Source of the DNA: DATKNA01 sp963755755
GTDB lineage: Bacteria; Actinomycetota; Actinomycetes; Actinomycetales; Kineosporiaceae
Assembly: GCA_963755755.1 (NCBI GenBank)
Contig: CAVWLJ010000010.1
Coordinates: 248,001 to 312,000 of the forward strand
Direction of reading: 5' to 3'
Length of the DNA: 64,000 nt
Below, one piece after another: positions 8,937 to 20,653 of this stretch. The notes under the pieces were generated by a model that saw nothing but the letters and a program-made list of their open reading frames with translations, was not told the DNA's origin and searched no databases. A program made the position numbers and the translations under genes. Each line of letters opens with the position of its first letter. Positions within the stretch are counted from its first letter, which is position 1.

Positions 8937-9762
8937 GTGGGACTGCGGCTCGCACACCTCGCCACCGCGGCGGCCGGCGCCGCCGGCGCCCGGCTCGCCT
9001 GGACCGGCTTGCAGCGGCGTCCGCCGGGAGGCCGGGACCGCTGGCAGCGGACCAACCACCGCGGCGAGCCGATCACGTTGCTCGAGGGGCCCGCGCTGGC
9101 CGCCGGCGCCGTCGCCGCGCTCGCGGTCGCGCCGCGTCCCGGGGCGACTCCGGACGGCGGGCGCGCTCGCCGTCGCCGGAGCCGCAGCCTTCGGCGTCCT
9201 CGACGACCTCGCCGAACGCGGTACCAGCAAGGGGCTTCGCGGGCACCTCGCCGCGCTCCGGCGGGGCGAGGTGACGACCGGCGGGGTCAAGGTCGCGGGG
9301 ATCGGCGTGACCGGTCTCGCGGCGGCCCTGGTGGCGCTCGGCCCGCGCGGGCGCGCCCGCGACGTGCTGCCCGCGGCCGCCCTCGTGGCGGGCTGCGCCA
9401 ACCTCGCCAACCTCTTCGACCTGCGGCCCGGGCGCGCCCTCAAGGTCGCGCTGCTCCCGGCCCCGGCGGTGCTCGCCGCGGTCCCCGCCGGCGGCCTCGT
9501 CGCGGCGGTCGCCGGGCCGGCCGTCGCGCTGCTGCCCGAGGACCTCGGGGAGCGGGCCATGCTCGGCGACGGCGGGGCCAACGCCGCCGGGGCGCTGCTC
9601 GGGGTCGCCGTCGTCGCCGGCGCCGGGCCGCGGGTGCGGCTGGCGGCGCTCGCCGGGGTCGTCGCCCTCACGCTGGTGAGCGAGAAGGTCAGCTTCACCA
9701 AGGTCATCGAGGCGACGCCCGGGCTGCGGGAGCTCGACATGGCCGGGCGCCGGCCGCGTTGA
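8937..9762 (+). CDS. MraY/WecA-like phospho-sugar transferase family membrane protein
   Basis: A hydrophobic protein of about 275 residues with features of polyprenyl-phosphate glycosyl-1-phosphate transferases: FGVLDDLAERG (DD motif), NLANLFDLRPGRALK (N-x2-N-x2-D type) and GDGGANAAGALLG. Members move a sugar-1-phosphate onto a lipid carrier in the membrane. In many actinobacteria such a gene sits between the steB homologue and murJ, as here, which suggests cell-wall polymer assembly. A +1 shift near 9145 is needed to join the N-terminal part (GTG 8937, MGLRLAHLATAAAG) to the rest. It is shorter than true MraY, so the donor and acceptor are unknown. Confidence 0.78.
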
Positions 9763-11449
9763 CGGTCCCCGCCCCGACCCGGAGCGTCGCCGCCGGCATC
9801 GCAGGGTCGGCCGCCCTCGTCGCGGCACTCACGCTGGCCGCCCGCGCCGTGGGCTTCGGTCGCGTCTTCGTCTTCTCCGGAACGGTCGGCGCAGGGTGCA
9901 CCGGGACGGCGTACGCGGCCGCCAACCAGATACCCAACGTGCTCTTCGAGGTGGTCGCCGGCGGCGCTCTCGCCGGCGCCGTCGTCCCCGCCATCGCCGC
10001 GGCCCTGACCCGGGGTGGCCGGGCGGACGCCGACCGCGCGGCGTCCGCGCTGCTCACCTGGACCGTGCTCGGGCTGCTGCCGGTGGCGCTGCTGCTCGGC
10101 GCCTTCGCGCGGCCGGTCACGGGGCTCTTCCTGCACGGGTCGGACTGCGCCGGTGCGGTGACGCTCGCGACGCGGATGCTCGTGGTGTTCGCCCCGCAGG
10201 TCGTGCTGTACGGCGTGGGCATCGTGCTCACCGGCGTCCTCCAGGCGCATCACCGCTTCGCCGGGCCGGCGCTGGCGCCGCTGCTCTCCTCCGTCGTCGT
10301 CATCGCCGCGTACGCGTGGTACGCCGTGCTCGCCGGGCCGGCGCACGGGCAGCCCGCGTTCCTCCCGTCGCCGGCGGCAGAGGCCGTGCTCAGCGGGGGG
10401 ACCACGCTCGGGGTCGTCGCCCTCAGCCTGCCCCTGCTGGTGCCGGCGTGGCGGGCCGGCGTCCGGCTCCGGCCCACCCTGCGGTTCCCGGCCGGCACGG
10501 CGCCCGCTCGTCCGCTCGCTCGCCGGCGCCGGCGTCGTCGCGCTCCTCGCGCAGCAGGCGGCGGTCGTGGTCGTCCTCGCCCTCGCCACCCGAACCGGTG
10601 GGGAGGGCGCGCTCAACGTCTACCAGTACGCGCAGGCGGTGTACCTGCTGCCGTACGCGGTGCTGGCCGTGCCGCTGGCGACTGCCGCGTTCCCTCGGCT
10701 CTCCCGGCAGGCGGCGGACGGCGACGCCGGCGGGTTCGCCGCCACCAGCGCGGCCACGACCCGTGCGGTGATCGTGGCCTCCGTGGTCGGTGCGGCGGCG
10801 CTCGCCGGGGTCGCGCCGGCCGTGCAGGCGCTGTTCGCCCATCTCGACGCCGTCGGCGGGGCCGTCTTCGACGCGCTCGGCCCCGCAGTCACCCTCTTCG
10901 CGCTCGGCCTGCCCGGGTGGGCGCTCGTCGCGCACCTCAGCCGCTCGCTCTACGCGCTGGGGCGGGGGCGGGCGGCGGCGGCGGCGACGGCCGTGGGCTG
11001 GCTGGTCGTGGTCGGCGCGTCGCTGGTCGCCGTGTCCGCGCTCGTCCCGGTGCGGGGGTCCGCCTGGGCGGCCGTCGTCGGACTCGCCGCAGGGAACAGC
11101 GTCGGCATGCTCGTCGCCGGCGTGCTGCTGGTGCTGGCCGTCCGTCGGGCGGCCGGGCCGTCCGCCGTCGCCGGGCTGGCACGGACGACGGTGCGCGTCG
11201 CGGCGATCGGCGTCGTCGCGGCCCTCGCTGCGCGCGTCGTCTCCGGCGTGACGCTCGGGAGTGGGCGGGCGGGTACGAGCCGGGCCGTCGTCGCCGCGCT
11301 GCTCGCCGGTCTCCTCGTCCTCGTCGTCGCCGGGCCGGTGCTCGCCGCGCTGGAGCGCGAGACGCTCGCTCCGTTGCTCCGCCGCCTGCGACGGGGTGGC
11401 GGGCACGCGGCACCGGCGAGCGGCGACCGCGCTCGGCCGGTCGAGCTGA
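9759..11449 (+). CDS. murJ: MurJ-like lipid II flippase
   Basis: A polytopic MOP-superfamily (MviN/MurJ) protein. The N-terminal segment LAARAVGFGRVFVFSGTVG and YAAANQIPNVLFEVVAGGAL are typical, followed by about 12-13 hydrophobic segments. MurJ moves lipid-linked peptidoglycan precursor across the membrane. TTG 9759 overlaps the previous stop (TTGA). A +1 shift near 10500 joins the two halves. In the second frame there is no stop: it runs straight into the glycosyltransferase. One further +1 shift would expose a TGA at 11447-11449, inside a perfect hairpin, so I place the probable end there. The alternative is a genuine MurJ-glycosyltransferase fusion ending at 12656. Confidence 0.85.
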
Positions 11450-11473
11450 CCGGCCCGACCGGTCAGCTCGACC
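11439..11473. repeat. Perfect 15-bp inverted repeat at the murJ/glycosyltransferase join
   Basis: Arms GGTCGAGCTGACCGG (11439-11453) and CCGGTCAGCTCGACC (11459-11473) are separated by the 5-base loop CCCGA. It would form a strong GC-rich stem in RNA or a cruciform in DNA. It lies between the last membrane segment of MurJ and the first strand of the glycosyltransferase, and holds a TGA in frame 2. There is no T-run. It could be an attenuator or terminator, or a linker-encoding palindrome. Confidence 0.8.
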
Positions 11474-11478
11474 CCGGC

Positions 11479-12656
11479 GTGGAGTCGGTGCTGTTCGTGC
11501 TGGCCACGAGCGGAGGCGGGACGGGGCGGCACGTCGCCGACCTCGCCGCCGGCCTCGCCTCCGCGGGATCGACGGTCACGGTCGCGGGGCCCGCCGGGAC
11601 CCTGGCGTCCCTCGGGCTGCCGTCGTCCGTGGGAGTGGCGCCGGTCGCGATCGCGGAGCGGCCCCGCCCCGTCGCGGATCTGCGGGCGGTGCTCCGGTTG
11701 CGCCGGCTCGCGCGCGACGTCGACGTCGTCCACGCGCACGGGGCCCGCGCCGGCGCCCTCGCCGTCCTCGCCGCGCGGACCCTGCGCCGCCGGCCTGCCG
11801 TCGTCGTCACGGTGCACAACGCCGCGGTCGGCGGTCGCGGCGTCCGGGCCGTGCACGCGGTGCTCACCACGGTCGTCGCGCGCGGCGCGGACGCCGTCCT
11901 CGGCGTCTCCGGGGACCTCGTGGCGCAGCTGCGCGCCCGTGGTGCCCGGGACGCCGAGACGCGCCCTGGTTCCCGCGCCGCCCGGCCGGCCCGCGGCCCG
12001 GACCCCGGCTGAGGTGCGCGCCGAGCTCGGCGTCCCGGACGCCGCGGCCCTGCTCGTCACCGTGGCGAGGCTCGCCCCGCAGAAGGGGCTGGACACGCTC
12101 GCGGACGCACTGCGATTGCTGCGCGACCGCCGACCGGACCTCAGGATCGTCGGGGCCGTCGCGGGCGACGGGCCGCTCGGAGCCGGAACTGCGCCGGGCC
12201 GCGGCGGAGGGCGTGCCGCTACTGCTGCTCGGTCGGCGCGACGACGTGCCCGACCTGCTCGCGGCCGCGGACGTCGTCGTCTCGGCCAGCCGCTGGGAGG
12301 GGCAGCCGCTCGGCCTCCAGGAGGCGCTGCGGGCGGGGGCGGCGATCGTGGCGACGGACGCCGGCGGCACCCGGGAGGTGGTCGGGGACGCCGCAGTGCT
12401 CGTCGCGGCCGGCGACGCCGCGGCGATGGCCGGGGCGATCGAGCGGCTCGTCGACGACCTGCGGCGGACCGGTGGCCGGGGGCCGGGAGGCGTGGTCGAG
12501 CTGAGGGCGGCGGCGCTGGCCCGCGCCGCGCGGCTGCCGACCGCGCAGGACGCCCTCGCGCAGGTGATCGACCTGTACCGGCGCGCGCGCGCCGGAGCCG
12601 GCAACCCGGCGCCCGGCGACGGCGACCGGCGGACAGCGCTCCGGAAGCTTCCTTGA
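11479..12656 (+). CDS. GT4-family glycosyltransferase
   Basis: A GT-B fold transferase of about 390 residues. The N-terminal glycine-rich loop (FVLATSGGGTGRHVADLAAG) and VDVVHAHGARAGAL are typical of GT4 acceptor domains. The C-terminal half has VARLAPQKGLDTLADAL and the donor-binding SASRWEGQPLGLQEAL with ATDAGGTREVV. These enzymes use nucleotide-sugars to glycosylate lipids or polymers at the inner membrane face. Shifts of +1 near 11960 and near 12178 are needed. GTG 11479 is chosen as start, but the upstream frame is open through MurJ, so it might be translated as a fusion. The neighbours suggest cell-wall glycan work; the acceptor cannot be read. Confidence 0.82.
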
Positions 12657-12730
12657 TCCCTGGGCCCGCGCAGCGACTCGCCGGGCACCTGGAGCGGCTG
12701 TGCGCCGCGGGCCTGTTAGGCTCGAAGCCC

Positions 12731-14425
<1,695 letters not shown>

Positions 14426-14429
<4 letters not shown>

Positions 14430-15064
14430 CCGACCCGGCCTTCCACGACTCCTTCGCCCCGCGGGACGTGCGCCGGCACGAGATCGTCTACAAGGGCATG
14501 GTCTGGGACCTCGCCCGCGACACCGTCGACCTCGGCGAGGGCGGCGTCGTGCAGCGGGAGTACGTGCAGCACACCGGCGCGGTCGGCGTCCTGGCCCTGG
14601 ACGACGAGGGCCGTGTGCTGTTCGTCGAGCAGTACCGGCACCCGGTGGGCATGACCCTGTGGGAGCTGCCGGCCGGCCTGCTCGACGTCGAGGGCGAGAC
14701 GCCCCTGCACGCGGCCCAGCGCGAACTGGCGGAGGAGGCCGACCTGCGCGCGGACCGCTGGGACGTGCTCGCCGACTGGTTCAACTCCCCGGGCGGGTCG
14801 ACCGAGGCGCTGCGGCTGTACCTCGCCCGCGGCGTGTCGCCCGTGCCCGAGGCCGAGCGGCATCAGCGCGAGGCGGAGGAGCTGGGCATGACGGCGCGCT
14901 GGGTGCCGCTGGAGGAGGCCCGGGACGCCGTGCTCGCCGGCGCGCTGCACAACCCCGGCGCCGTGGTCGGCGTCCTGGCCGCCTGCGAGGCCCGCGCCCA
15001 GGACTGGACGCACCCTGCGGCCCGCGGACGCGCCGTGGCCCGAGCACCCCGCGTTCCGGAACTG
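14426..15064 (+). CDS. NUDIX hydrolase, ADP-ribose pyrophosphatase type
   Basis: About 212 residues. The NUDIX region reads AGLLDVEGETPLHAAQREL followed by AEEADL, with the catalytic RE..EE pattern, preceded by FVEQYRHPVGMTLWELPAG, the hallmark of ADP-ribose pyrophosphatases. The usual Gly after EE is Asp here. Such enzymes hydrolyse ADP-ribose to AMP and ribose-5-phosphate. Position after pyrG matches Rv1700. A +1 shift near 15012 lets the protein end as PWPEHPAFRN with a stop at 15062-15064; otherwise the frame runs on some 400 bases into unrelated sequence. GTG 14426 overlaps the pyrG stop. Confidence 0.88.
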
Positions 15065-15075
15065 ACGCCGGATCG

Positions 15076-15733
15076 TCAGGGGCCCGCGTCGGTCGCCGGA
15101 GCCCCGCCCGCACCACCCGTCGTCGCGGGTCCCCGGACGCCGACGGCGACGAGCTCCAGCCGGGCCAGGGCGCTGACCGTCACCGGATCGCCGGAGCGGA
15201 ACGCCGCCAAGGGGTCCGGTGCGACCTGCCGCAACTCGTGCAGCGGACGGTTCACGAGGGCGCGCAGGGCGAGCAGTTCCTCGCCCGCGGGGGTCTGCGC
15301 GAGCTCCGCCGTGGTGCCGGCGCGCCGGGCGAACCGCCAGCGGGCGGGCAGCCAGAACGCCAGCGCGAGGAGGATCGGGGCGAGCGCCACGAGCCAGCCG
15401 GCCGGAGTCGCGAAACCCGTCAGGCGATCGCCGAGGTCCTGGCCACTGCCCGCGACGCCGGAGATCTGCTGAGCGGCGGTCGCGCAGCGGCGCGCTCAGG
15501 GCGTCGCCGACCAGCGGCGTGTTGCCGACGTTCCGCGCCGCCTGGTCGAAGCTGCCCGCGACCCCGCCGGCGCTGTCCTGGATCCGGTAGCCGACGGACG
15601 CGGCCGAGGTGATCGAGTCGTGCACGACGACGCCGATCCGGACCCACAGATAGATCCACGCCAGGACGAGGACGTCGACGACGACCTGCAGCGCGAGCCT
15701 CGGCGGGTTCTGGGAGTACGGCCGGAGCGTCAT
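15076..15733 (-). CDS. Two-pass membrane protein of unknown function
   Basis: Reads MTLRPYSQNPPRLALQVVVD, a first membrane segment (DVLVLAWIYLWVRIGVVV), a soluble loop containing SAGGVAGSFDQAARNVGNTPL, a second segment (ALAPILLALAFWLPARW) and a cytoplasmic tail with EELLALRALVNRPLHELRQV. A +1 shift near 15485 joins the two parts. It is convergent with the NUDIX gene, with an 11-base gap. I recognise the architecture as common in actinobacteria but know no function. Confidence 0.68.
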
Positions 15734-15806
15734 GATCGGAGCCTAGGGGCGTGCCCTGTCGTCCGCTCTCGCTCGTGACCCGCTGCCGTGACCGTTCCCA
15801 CGGCCG

Positions 15807-16709
15807 TCAGCTCCAGCGGGCCACCTCGCGTGCGGCGACGACGTCCGCCTGATCGCGGAGCGCGGCGACGACCGCGGCGACCGCGCCGCCGTCGCGGGTG
15901 CGCCGCGTCACGGCGTGCAGCGTCCGGATCACCGGGGACACGCCCACCGCCACGCGAGCTCCCAGCAGGTCGCGGGGCATGCCCAGCCGCGGGAGCAGGG
16001 AGACCCCGGCCCCGGAGGCGACCAGCGCGACGATGCTGGCCAGCTCGTACGCCTCCGCCGCGATGGTCGGTGTGATGCCGGCGCGGCGCCACGCCTCCTC
16101 GGTCGCGCCGCGGCACGGGGATCCGGCGCCGCTGACGACCCAGGGCAGGTCGCCGGCGGCGGCGAGCGGACGCGGGCGCCGGCCAGCCGGGCGGCAGCAG
16201 CAGGTCCAGCGGGTCCCGGAGCAGCCGGTGGTGCTTCAGGCGCGGGTCCCGCCGGTACGGCTGGTGGCTGTGCTCCTGGACGATCGCGACGTCGACGTGG
16301 CCGAGGGTCAGTTCGCGCAGGGCGTCGTCGTCCTCGGCCTCCATCACCCGGCCCAGCGGCACGGTGCGGGCGCCCGTCAGCGGGGCGACGAGGTTCACCA
16401 GCGCGGAGGGGAACGCCGCGACGCCCACGCGTCCCGTTCGGCGCTCGCCGCGGTGCGGGCCGACTGCCGGCCGGCCTCCATAGCGTCCAGGACGGCGTAG
16501 ACGTGCGGCACGAGCGCCGTCCCGGCCGGGGTGGGCCGGAGCCGGCCGGAGACGCGGTCGAACAGCGGGACGCCGAGGGACCGCTCGAGCTTGCCGATCT
16601 GCTGCGACACGGCCGGCGCGGTGTACCCGAGCGACTGCGCGGCCGCGGCGACGGTGCCGCGCTCGACCACCTCGAGGAAGCAACGGGCCCGGACCGGATT
16701 GAGCTCCAT
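15807..16709 (-). CDS. LysR-family transcriptional regulator
   Basis: The N-terminal winged helix is clear (VERGTVAAAAQSLGYTAPAV then SQQIGKLERSLGVPLFDRV). The effector domain follows with VGVAAFPSALVNLVAPLTG, VDVAIVQEHSHQP and, after a second shift, AEAYELASIVALVASGAGVS. Frame changes fall near 16432 and near 16185 (+1). It is divergent from the EamA transporter 95 bases away, the standard LysR arrangement, so the transporter is its probable target. The ligand is unknown. ATG 16709 is the only sensible start. Confidence 0.85.
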
Positions 16710-16804
16710 CCCGGCAGTATCCCCCTGTTGGAAAGCTCTGCTTACGGGCGGCGATAGGAACAGGTGCTTTTCCTTCCGGCCCTGGTCGCGCCAGGCTGGG
16801 CCCC

Positions 16805-17728
16805 GTGCCTCCCCGTTCCGTTGCCGCAGCCGTAGGGATCACCCTGATCTGGGGCGTGAACTTCGTCGTCATCCACGTCGGGCTTATCACCACGCCGTCG
16901 CTGCTGCTCGCCGCGCTGCGGTTCGCCCTCGTCGCCGGCACCTGCGCGTGGTTCGTGCCGCGGCCGGCGCTCGCCTGGCCGCGGCTCGTGGCCCTCGGGC
17001 TCACGCTCTACGCCGGCCAGTTCGGCTTCCTCTTCACGGCGATGGACGCCGGACTGTCGCCGGGGCTGGCCGCCGTGGTCCTGCAGTCCCAGGCGGTGTT
17101 CACCGTCGTCGCCGCCGCGATCGTGCTGGGGGAGCGGCCGGGTCGCGCCCAGGCCCTCGGGATGGTCCTGGCCACGGGCGGGCTCGCCCTGCTCGGCCTG
17201 GACCGCGGCGGCTCCACACCGATCGGCTTCGTGCTCGGCCTCCTCGCCGGCCTGTCCTGGGCGGCCGGGAACCTGGTCGCCCGGACCTCCGGCGTCAGCC
17301 AGGGGCTGGGGCTGGTCGTCTGGGGGAGCGTGGTCGCTGCGCCGGTCCTCGGCGTCCTGGCCCTCGTGCAGGTCGGCCCTGCCCACCTGGGAACGGCGCT
17401 CGCCGGGATCGACGCCGCCGGTCTGCTCGCGCTCGCCTACCTCACGCTGCTCGCGACCATCGTCGGCTTCGGCACCTGGTCGAACCTCATGAGCCGCTAC
17501 CCGGCGTCCGTCGTGGCGCCGTTCACGATGCTCGTGCCGCCGATCGGCCTCGCCACCGCGTGGGTGGCGCTCGGGGCGCGGCCCTCCGCCGTGGCGGTGG
17601 CCGGCAGCGTGCTCGTCATCGGCGGGCTGCTCCTGCCTTCCGCCTGGCGCCGGGTGAGGCGGGCCCACGCCGCCGACCTGACCCCGCCCTCGTCTCTCGC
17701 TGATCATGCAATCCGCGTCGATCAGTAG
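16805..17728 (+). CDS. EamA/DMT-family transporter
   Basis: The 307-residue protein has ten predicted membrane segments in two EamA repeats (first begins ITLIWGVNFVVIHVGL, second near GFVLGLLAGLSWAAGNLVAR). Family members export or import amino acids, purines or other small metabolites. The frame is intact. The divergent LysR gene probably controls it; the 95-base spacer is visibly less GC-rich and includes TTGGAAAGCTCTGCTTAC. The last codons overlap a perfect 21-bp inverted repeat. Substrate cannot be inferred. Confidence 0.9.
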   Translation: MPPRSVAAAVGITLIWGVNFVVIHVGLITTPSLLLAALRFALVAGTCAWFVPRPALAWPRLVALGLTLYAGQFGFLFTAMDAGLSPGLAAVVLQSQAVFTVVAAAIVLGERPGRAQALGMVLATGGLALLGLDRGGSTPIGFVLGLLAGLSWAAGNLVARTSGVSQGLGLVVWGSVVAAPVLGVLALVQVGPAHLGTALAGIDAAGLLALAYLTLLATIVGFGTWSNLMSRYPASVVAPFTMLVPPIGLATAWVALGARPSAVAVAGSVLVIGGLLLPSAWRRVRRAHAADLTPPSSLADHAIRVDQ

Positions 17729-17768
17729 GCGTCCGGGTACAGATCATCGCGGATTGCATGATCAGCGA
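17697..17768. repeat. 21-bp perfect inverted repeat between convergent genes
   Basis: The left arm (17697-17717, core TGATCATGCAATCCGCG) and right arm (17748-17768, core CGCGGATTGCATGATCA) are exact reverse complements across a 30-base spacer. The left arm lies in the last codons of the EamA gene and the right arm ends 11 bases before the stop of the convergent Lrp gene. It could act as a bidirectional terminator or be one copy of a dispersed palindromic element. There are no flanking T-runs. Confidence 0.85.
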
Positions 17769-17778
17769 TGAAGGGGGC

Positions 17779-18256
17779 TCAGACGGGGAGGGCGGTCGTC
17801 GACTTCACCGTCTTCATGCTGATCAGGGTGCGCAGCGATGCGACGCCGGGCAGCTCGCCCAGGCGCTTGGTGAAGAAGCGCTGGTAGGCGTCCAGGTTCT
17901 CGGCGGCGACGGTCACCAGGTAGTCGGACTCGCCGGCGACGAGGTGGCACTCGAGCACGTCGTCCAGATCCCGCACCGCCGCCTCGAACGCCTCGAGAGT
18001 CTCCTGCCGCTGGGAGGTGAGGCTGACCATGACGACGACGTGCAGGGCGCGCCGCACCTTTCCGCGGTCGAGCAGCGCGGTGTAGCCCCGGATGTAGCCC
18101 CGGTCCTCGAGGGACTTGACCCGGCGGAGGCACGGCGACGGCGAGAGCCGCACCCGTTTGGCCAGCTCCGCGTTCGTGAGCCGGCCGTCGGCCTGGAGGT
18201 TGCCGCAGGATGTCCCGGTCCACGGCGTCGAGCTCGCCGATATCGATACCAGGCAT
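17779..18256 (-). CDS. aldR: Lrp/AsnC-family regulator, probable AldR
   Basis: About 159 residues. The N-terminal HTH reads MPGIDIGELDAVDRDIL then, after a +1 shift near 18200, NLQADGRLTNAELAKRVRLS and PSPCLRRVKSLEDRGYI. The C-terminal RAM (ligand-sensing) domain includes VVMVSLTSQRQETLEAFEAA, ECHLVAGESDYLV and LRTLISMKTVKSTTALPV. It is divergent from alanine dehydrogenase, as aldR is from ald in mycobacteria, where AldR senses alanine and activates ald. By synteny I infer the same role here. ATG 18256 is the start. Confidence 0.87.
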
Positions 18257-18394
18257 GTCGTGCCCCGTCCTCTGCTTGTCGGGGGCAGGTCGTGCCCCTC
18301 TCTTCGGTGATTCGGCTACATCTTGGCACCATCTGCTCGGCCGTTGAGGTCTAGCCTGCCTGGAGTAGACGGGTCGAGAAGGAGGCGTACCAGC
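18257..18394. promoter_or_regulatory. Divergent aldR/ald control region
   Basis: This 138-base gap separates the two divergent starts and must hold both promoters. A strong ribosome binding site (GAAGGAGG, 18378-18385) precedes the ald GTG by nine bases. AldR-type regulators bind several sites in this kind of gap, but I cannot pick the individual boxes from sequence alone. Confidence 0.5.
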
Positions 18395-19512
18395 GTGAAG
18401 GTCGGGATCCCCCGCGAGGTCAAGAACCACGAGTACCGGGTGGCGATCACGCCCGCCGGCGTGCACGAGCTCGTCCGGAACGGTCACGAGGTCTACGTCG
18501 AGAAGGACGCCGGTGCCGGCTCCTCGATCGACGACGACGACTTCGCCGGCGCCGGCGCGACGCATCCTCGGCGCCGCGGACGACGTCTGGGCCACCGCCG
18601 ACCTGATCCTCAAGGTCAAGGAGCCCATCGCGGAGGAGTACCCGCGGATGCGCGAGGGCCAGACCCTCTTCACCTACCTGCACCTCGCCGCCGACAAGCC
18701 CCTCACGGAGGAGCTCGTCCGGCGCAAGGTCACGGGCATCGCCTACGAGACCGTCGAGCTGCCCGACCACTCGCTGCCGCTGCTCGCCCCGATGAGCGAG
18801 GTCGCCGGCCGGCTCGCGCCCCAGGTCGGTGCGCACACGCTCATGCGCGCGCAGGGCGGCCGGGGCCTGCTCATGGGCGGCGTGCCCGGCGTGTACGCCG
18901 CCAAGGTCGTCGTCATCGGCGCCGGTGTCGCCGGTCAGAACGCCGCCGCGATCGCGCTGGGCATGCAGGCCGAGGTCCTGCTGCTCGACCGCAACGTCGC
19001 CCGGCTGCGCCTCATGGACGCCATCTACCAGGGGCACTGCCAGACCGTCGCGTCGAACACCTACGAGATCGAGAAGGCCGTCATCGACGCCGACCTCGTC
19101 ATCGGCGCCGTCCTCGTGCCCGGCGCCAAGGCGCCGAAGCTCATCAGCAACGAGCTCGTCTCGCGGATGAAGCCCGGCAGCGTCCTCGTCGACATCTCCA
19201 TCGACCAGGGCGGCTGCTTCGAGGACTCGCGGCCGACGACGCACGACGACCCGACCTACAAGGTCCACAACTCGGTCTTCTACTGCGTCGCGAACATGCC
19301 CGGCGCCGTGCCGCACACCAGCACCTACGCGCTGACCAACGTCACCATGCCGTACGCGGTCGAGCTGGCCAACCAGGGCTGGCGCGGCGGCGCTGCGGTC
19401 GGACCCGAGCCTCGCCAAGGGCCTGAACACCCACGGCGGGGCGGTGACCAACGCGCCGGTCGCCGAGGCGCACGGCATGGCGCACACCGAGCTCGCCGAG
19501 GTGCTTTCCTGA
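18395..19512 (+). CDS. ald: Alanine dehydrogenase
   Basis: Ald interconverts L-alanine and pyruvate with NAD. It starts MKVGIPREVKNHEYRVAITP (GTG read as Met). It keeps the catalytic lysine in LKVKEPI, the histidine in FTYLHLAADK and the NAD-binding VVVIGAGVAGQNAA. The end reads LAKGLNTHGGAVTNAPVAEA with a stop at 19510-19512. Shifts of +1 near 18563 and near 19385 are required; total length then is about 372 residues, normal for the family. The divergent Lrp-type gene is its likely regulator. The start has a strong Shine-Dalgarno sequence. Confidence 0.93.
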
Positions 19513-19516
19513 GCGG

Positions 19517-20545
19517 GTGACCACCCAGGTCGACCCGTCGTCGAGGCCGGTCCCGGACGCCGCCGCGCCGTTGCGCGCCGCCGTCCGGGGCTACCTCGCC
19601 CACCTGCAGGTCGAGCGGGGGCTCGCCGCGAACACGCTGGCGGCCTACCGGCGCGACCTCGACCGCTACGCGGCCCACCTCGCCGCGCTCGGCGTCCAGC
19701 GCGTGGAGGACGTGCGCGAGGAGCACGTCACCGCCTTCCTCGCGGCGATCCGGACGGGGGAGGACGGCGGGCGCGCCCTGGTGGCGACGTCCGCCGCGCG
19801 GGCGGTGGTCGCCGTCCGGGGGTTCCACCGGTTCCTGCACCTGGAGGGGGCGGCGCCGACGGATCCCGCCGGCGAGGTGCGGCCCCCGGCGACGCCGCAG
19901 CGGCTCCCCAAGGCCCTCGCGGTCGCGGACGTCGAGAAGCTCCTCGGCGCCGCAGGTCTCGAGGGGTCGCCCACCGGCCTGCGCGACCGCGCCCTGCTCG
20001 AGCTGCTCTACGGCAGCGGAGCGCGGATCAGCGAGGCCGTCGGGCTCGATCTGGACGACCTCGACCGCGAGTCCGGGCTCGTCCGGCTGCACGGCAAGGG
20101 CGGCAAGGACCGGATCGTCCCGCTGGGCAGCTACGCGGAGCGGGCGCTGGATGCGTACCTGGTGCGGCTGCGGCCGGCGCTCGTGGCGCGGACGCCGGCG
20201 GCCGGGGCCGCGACCCGCGCCGTCTTCCTCAACACGCGCGGCGGCCGGCTCTCCCGGCAGAGCGCCTGGGCCGTGCTGCAGACGGCGGCGGCGCGGGCCC
20301 GGCTCGGGCCTCGGGTCTCGCCGCACACCCTGCGGCACTCCTTCGCGACGCACCTGCTCGAGGGCGGAGCCGACGTGCGCGTGGTGCAGGAGCTGCTCGG
20401 CCACGCGTCCGTGACCACGACGCAGATCTACACCCGGGTCAGCGCCGACCACCTGCGCGAGGTCTACGCCGCCGCGCATCCGCGCGCCCTCGGCGTCCCC
20501 GCGGCCCTGCCCGGTCCCCGCCCTCCCGCCCGGCCCTTTCCTTGA
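19517..20545 (+). CDS. xerD: Tyrosine recombinase XerD
   Basis: An intact 342-residue integrase-fold protein. The N-terminal core-binding domain (about 20-110, VERGLAANTLAAYRRDLDRY) is followed by the catalytic domain with Arg in GSGARISEAVGL, Lys in HGKGGKDRIVPL, HxxR in SPHTLRHSFATHLL, the second His in LLGHASVTTTQ and the nucleophile Tyr in IYTRVS. XerD with XerC resolves chromosome dimers at dif. The location between the ald region and parA-scpAB is the conserved actinobacterial one, so this is the housekeeping enzyme and not a mobile-element integrase. The C-terminus has a Pro/Arg-rich extension. Confidence 0.96.
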   Translation: MTTQVDPSSRPVPDAAAPLRAAVRGYLAHLQVERGLAANTLAAYRRDLDRYAAHLAALGVQRVEDVREEHVTAFLAAIRTGEDGGRALVATSAARAVVAVRGFHRFLHLEGAAPTDPAGEVRPPATPQRLPKALAVADVEKLLGAAGLEGSPTGLRDRALLELLYGSGARISEAVGLDLDDLDRESGLVRLHGKGGKDRIVPLGSYAERALDAYLVRLRPALVARTPAAGAATRAVFLNTRGGRLSRQSAWAVLQTAAARARLGPRVSPHTLRHSFATHLLEGGADVRVVQELLGHASVTTTQIYTRVSADHLREVYAAAHPRALGVPAALPGPRPPARPFP

Positions 20546-20653
20546 TCGGCGGCGCACGGAGAGGGGAGGGCGAGTTGAGTGGTTCGCGACGCGCCGACTA
20601 GCCTCGCGTGGTCGGGGGCGATGGCAGGCGATGATCGGGGGAGGACCCACATC

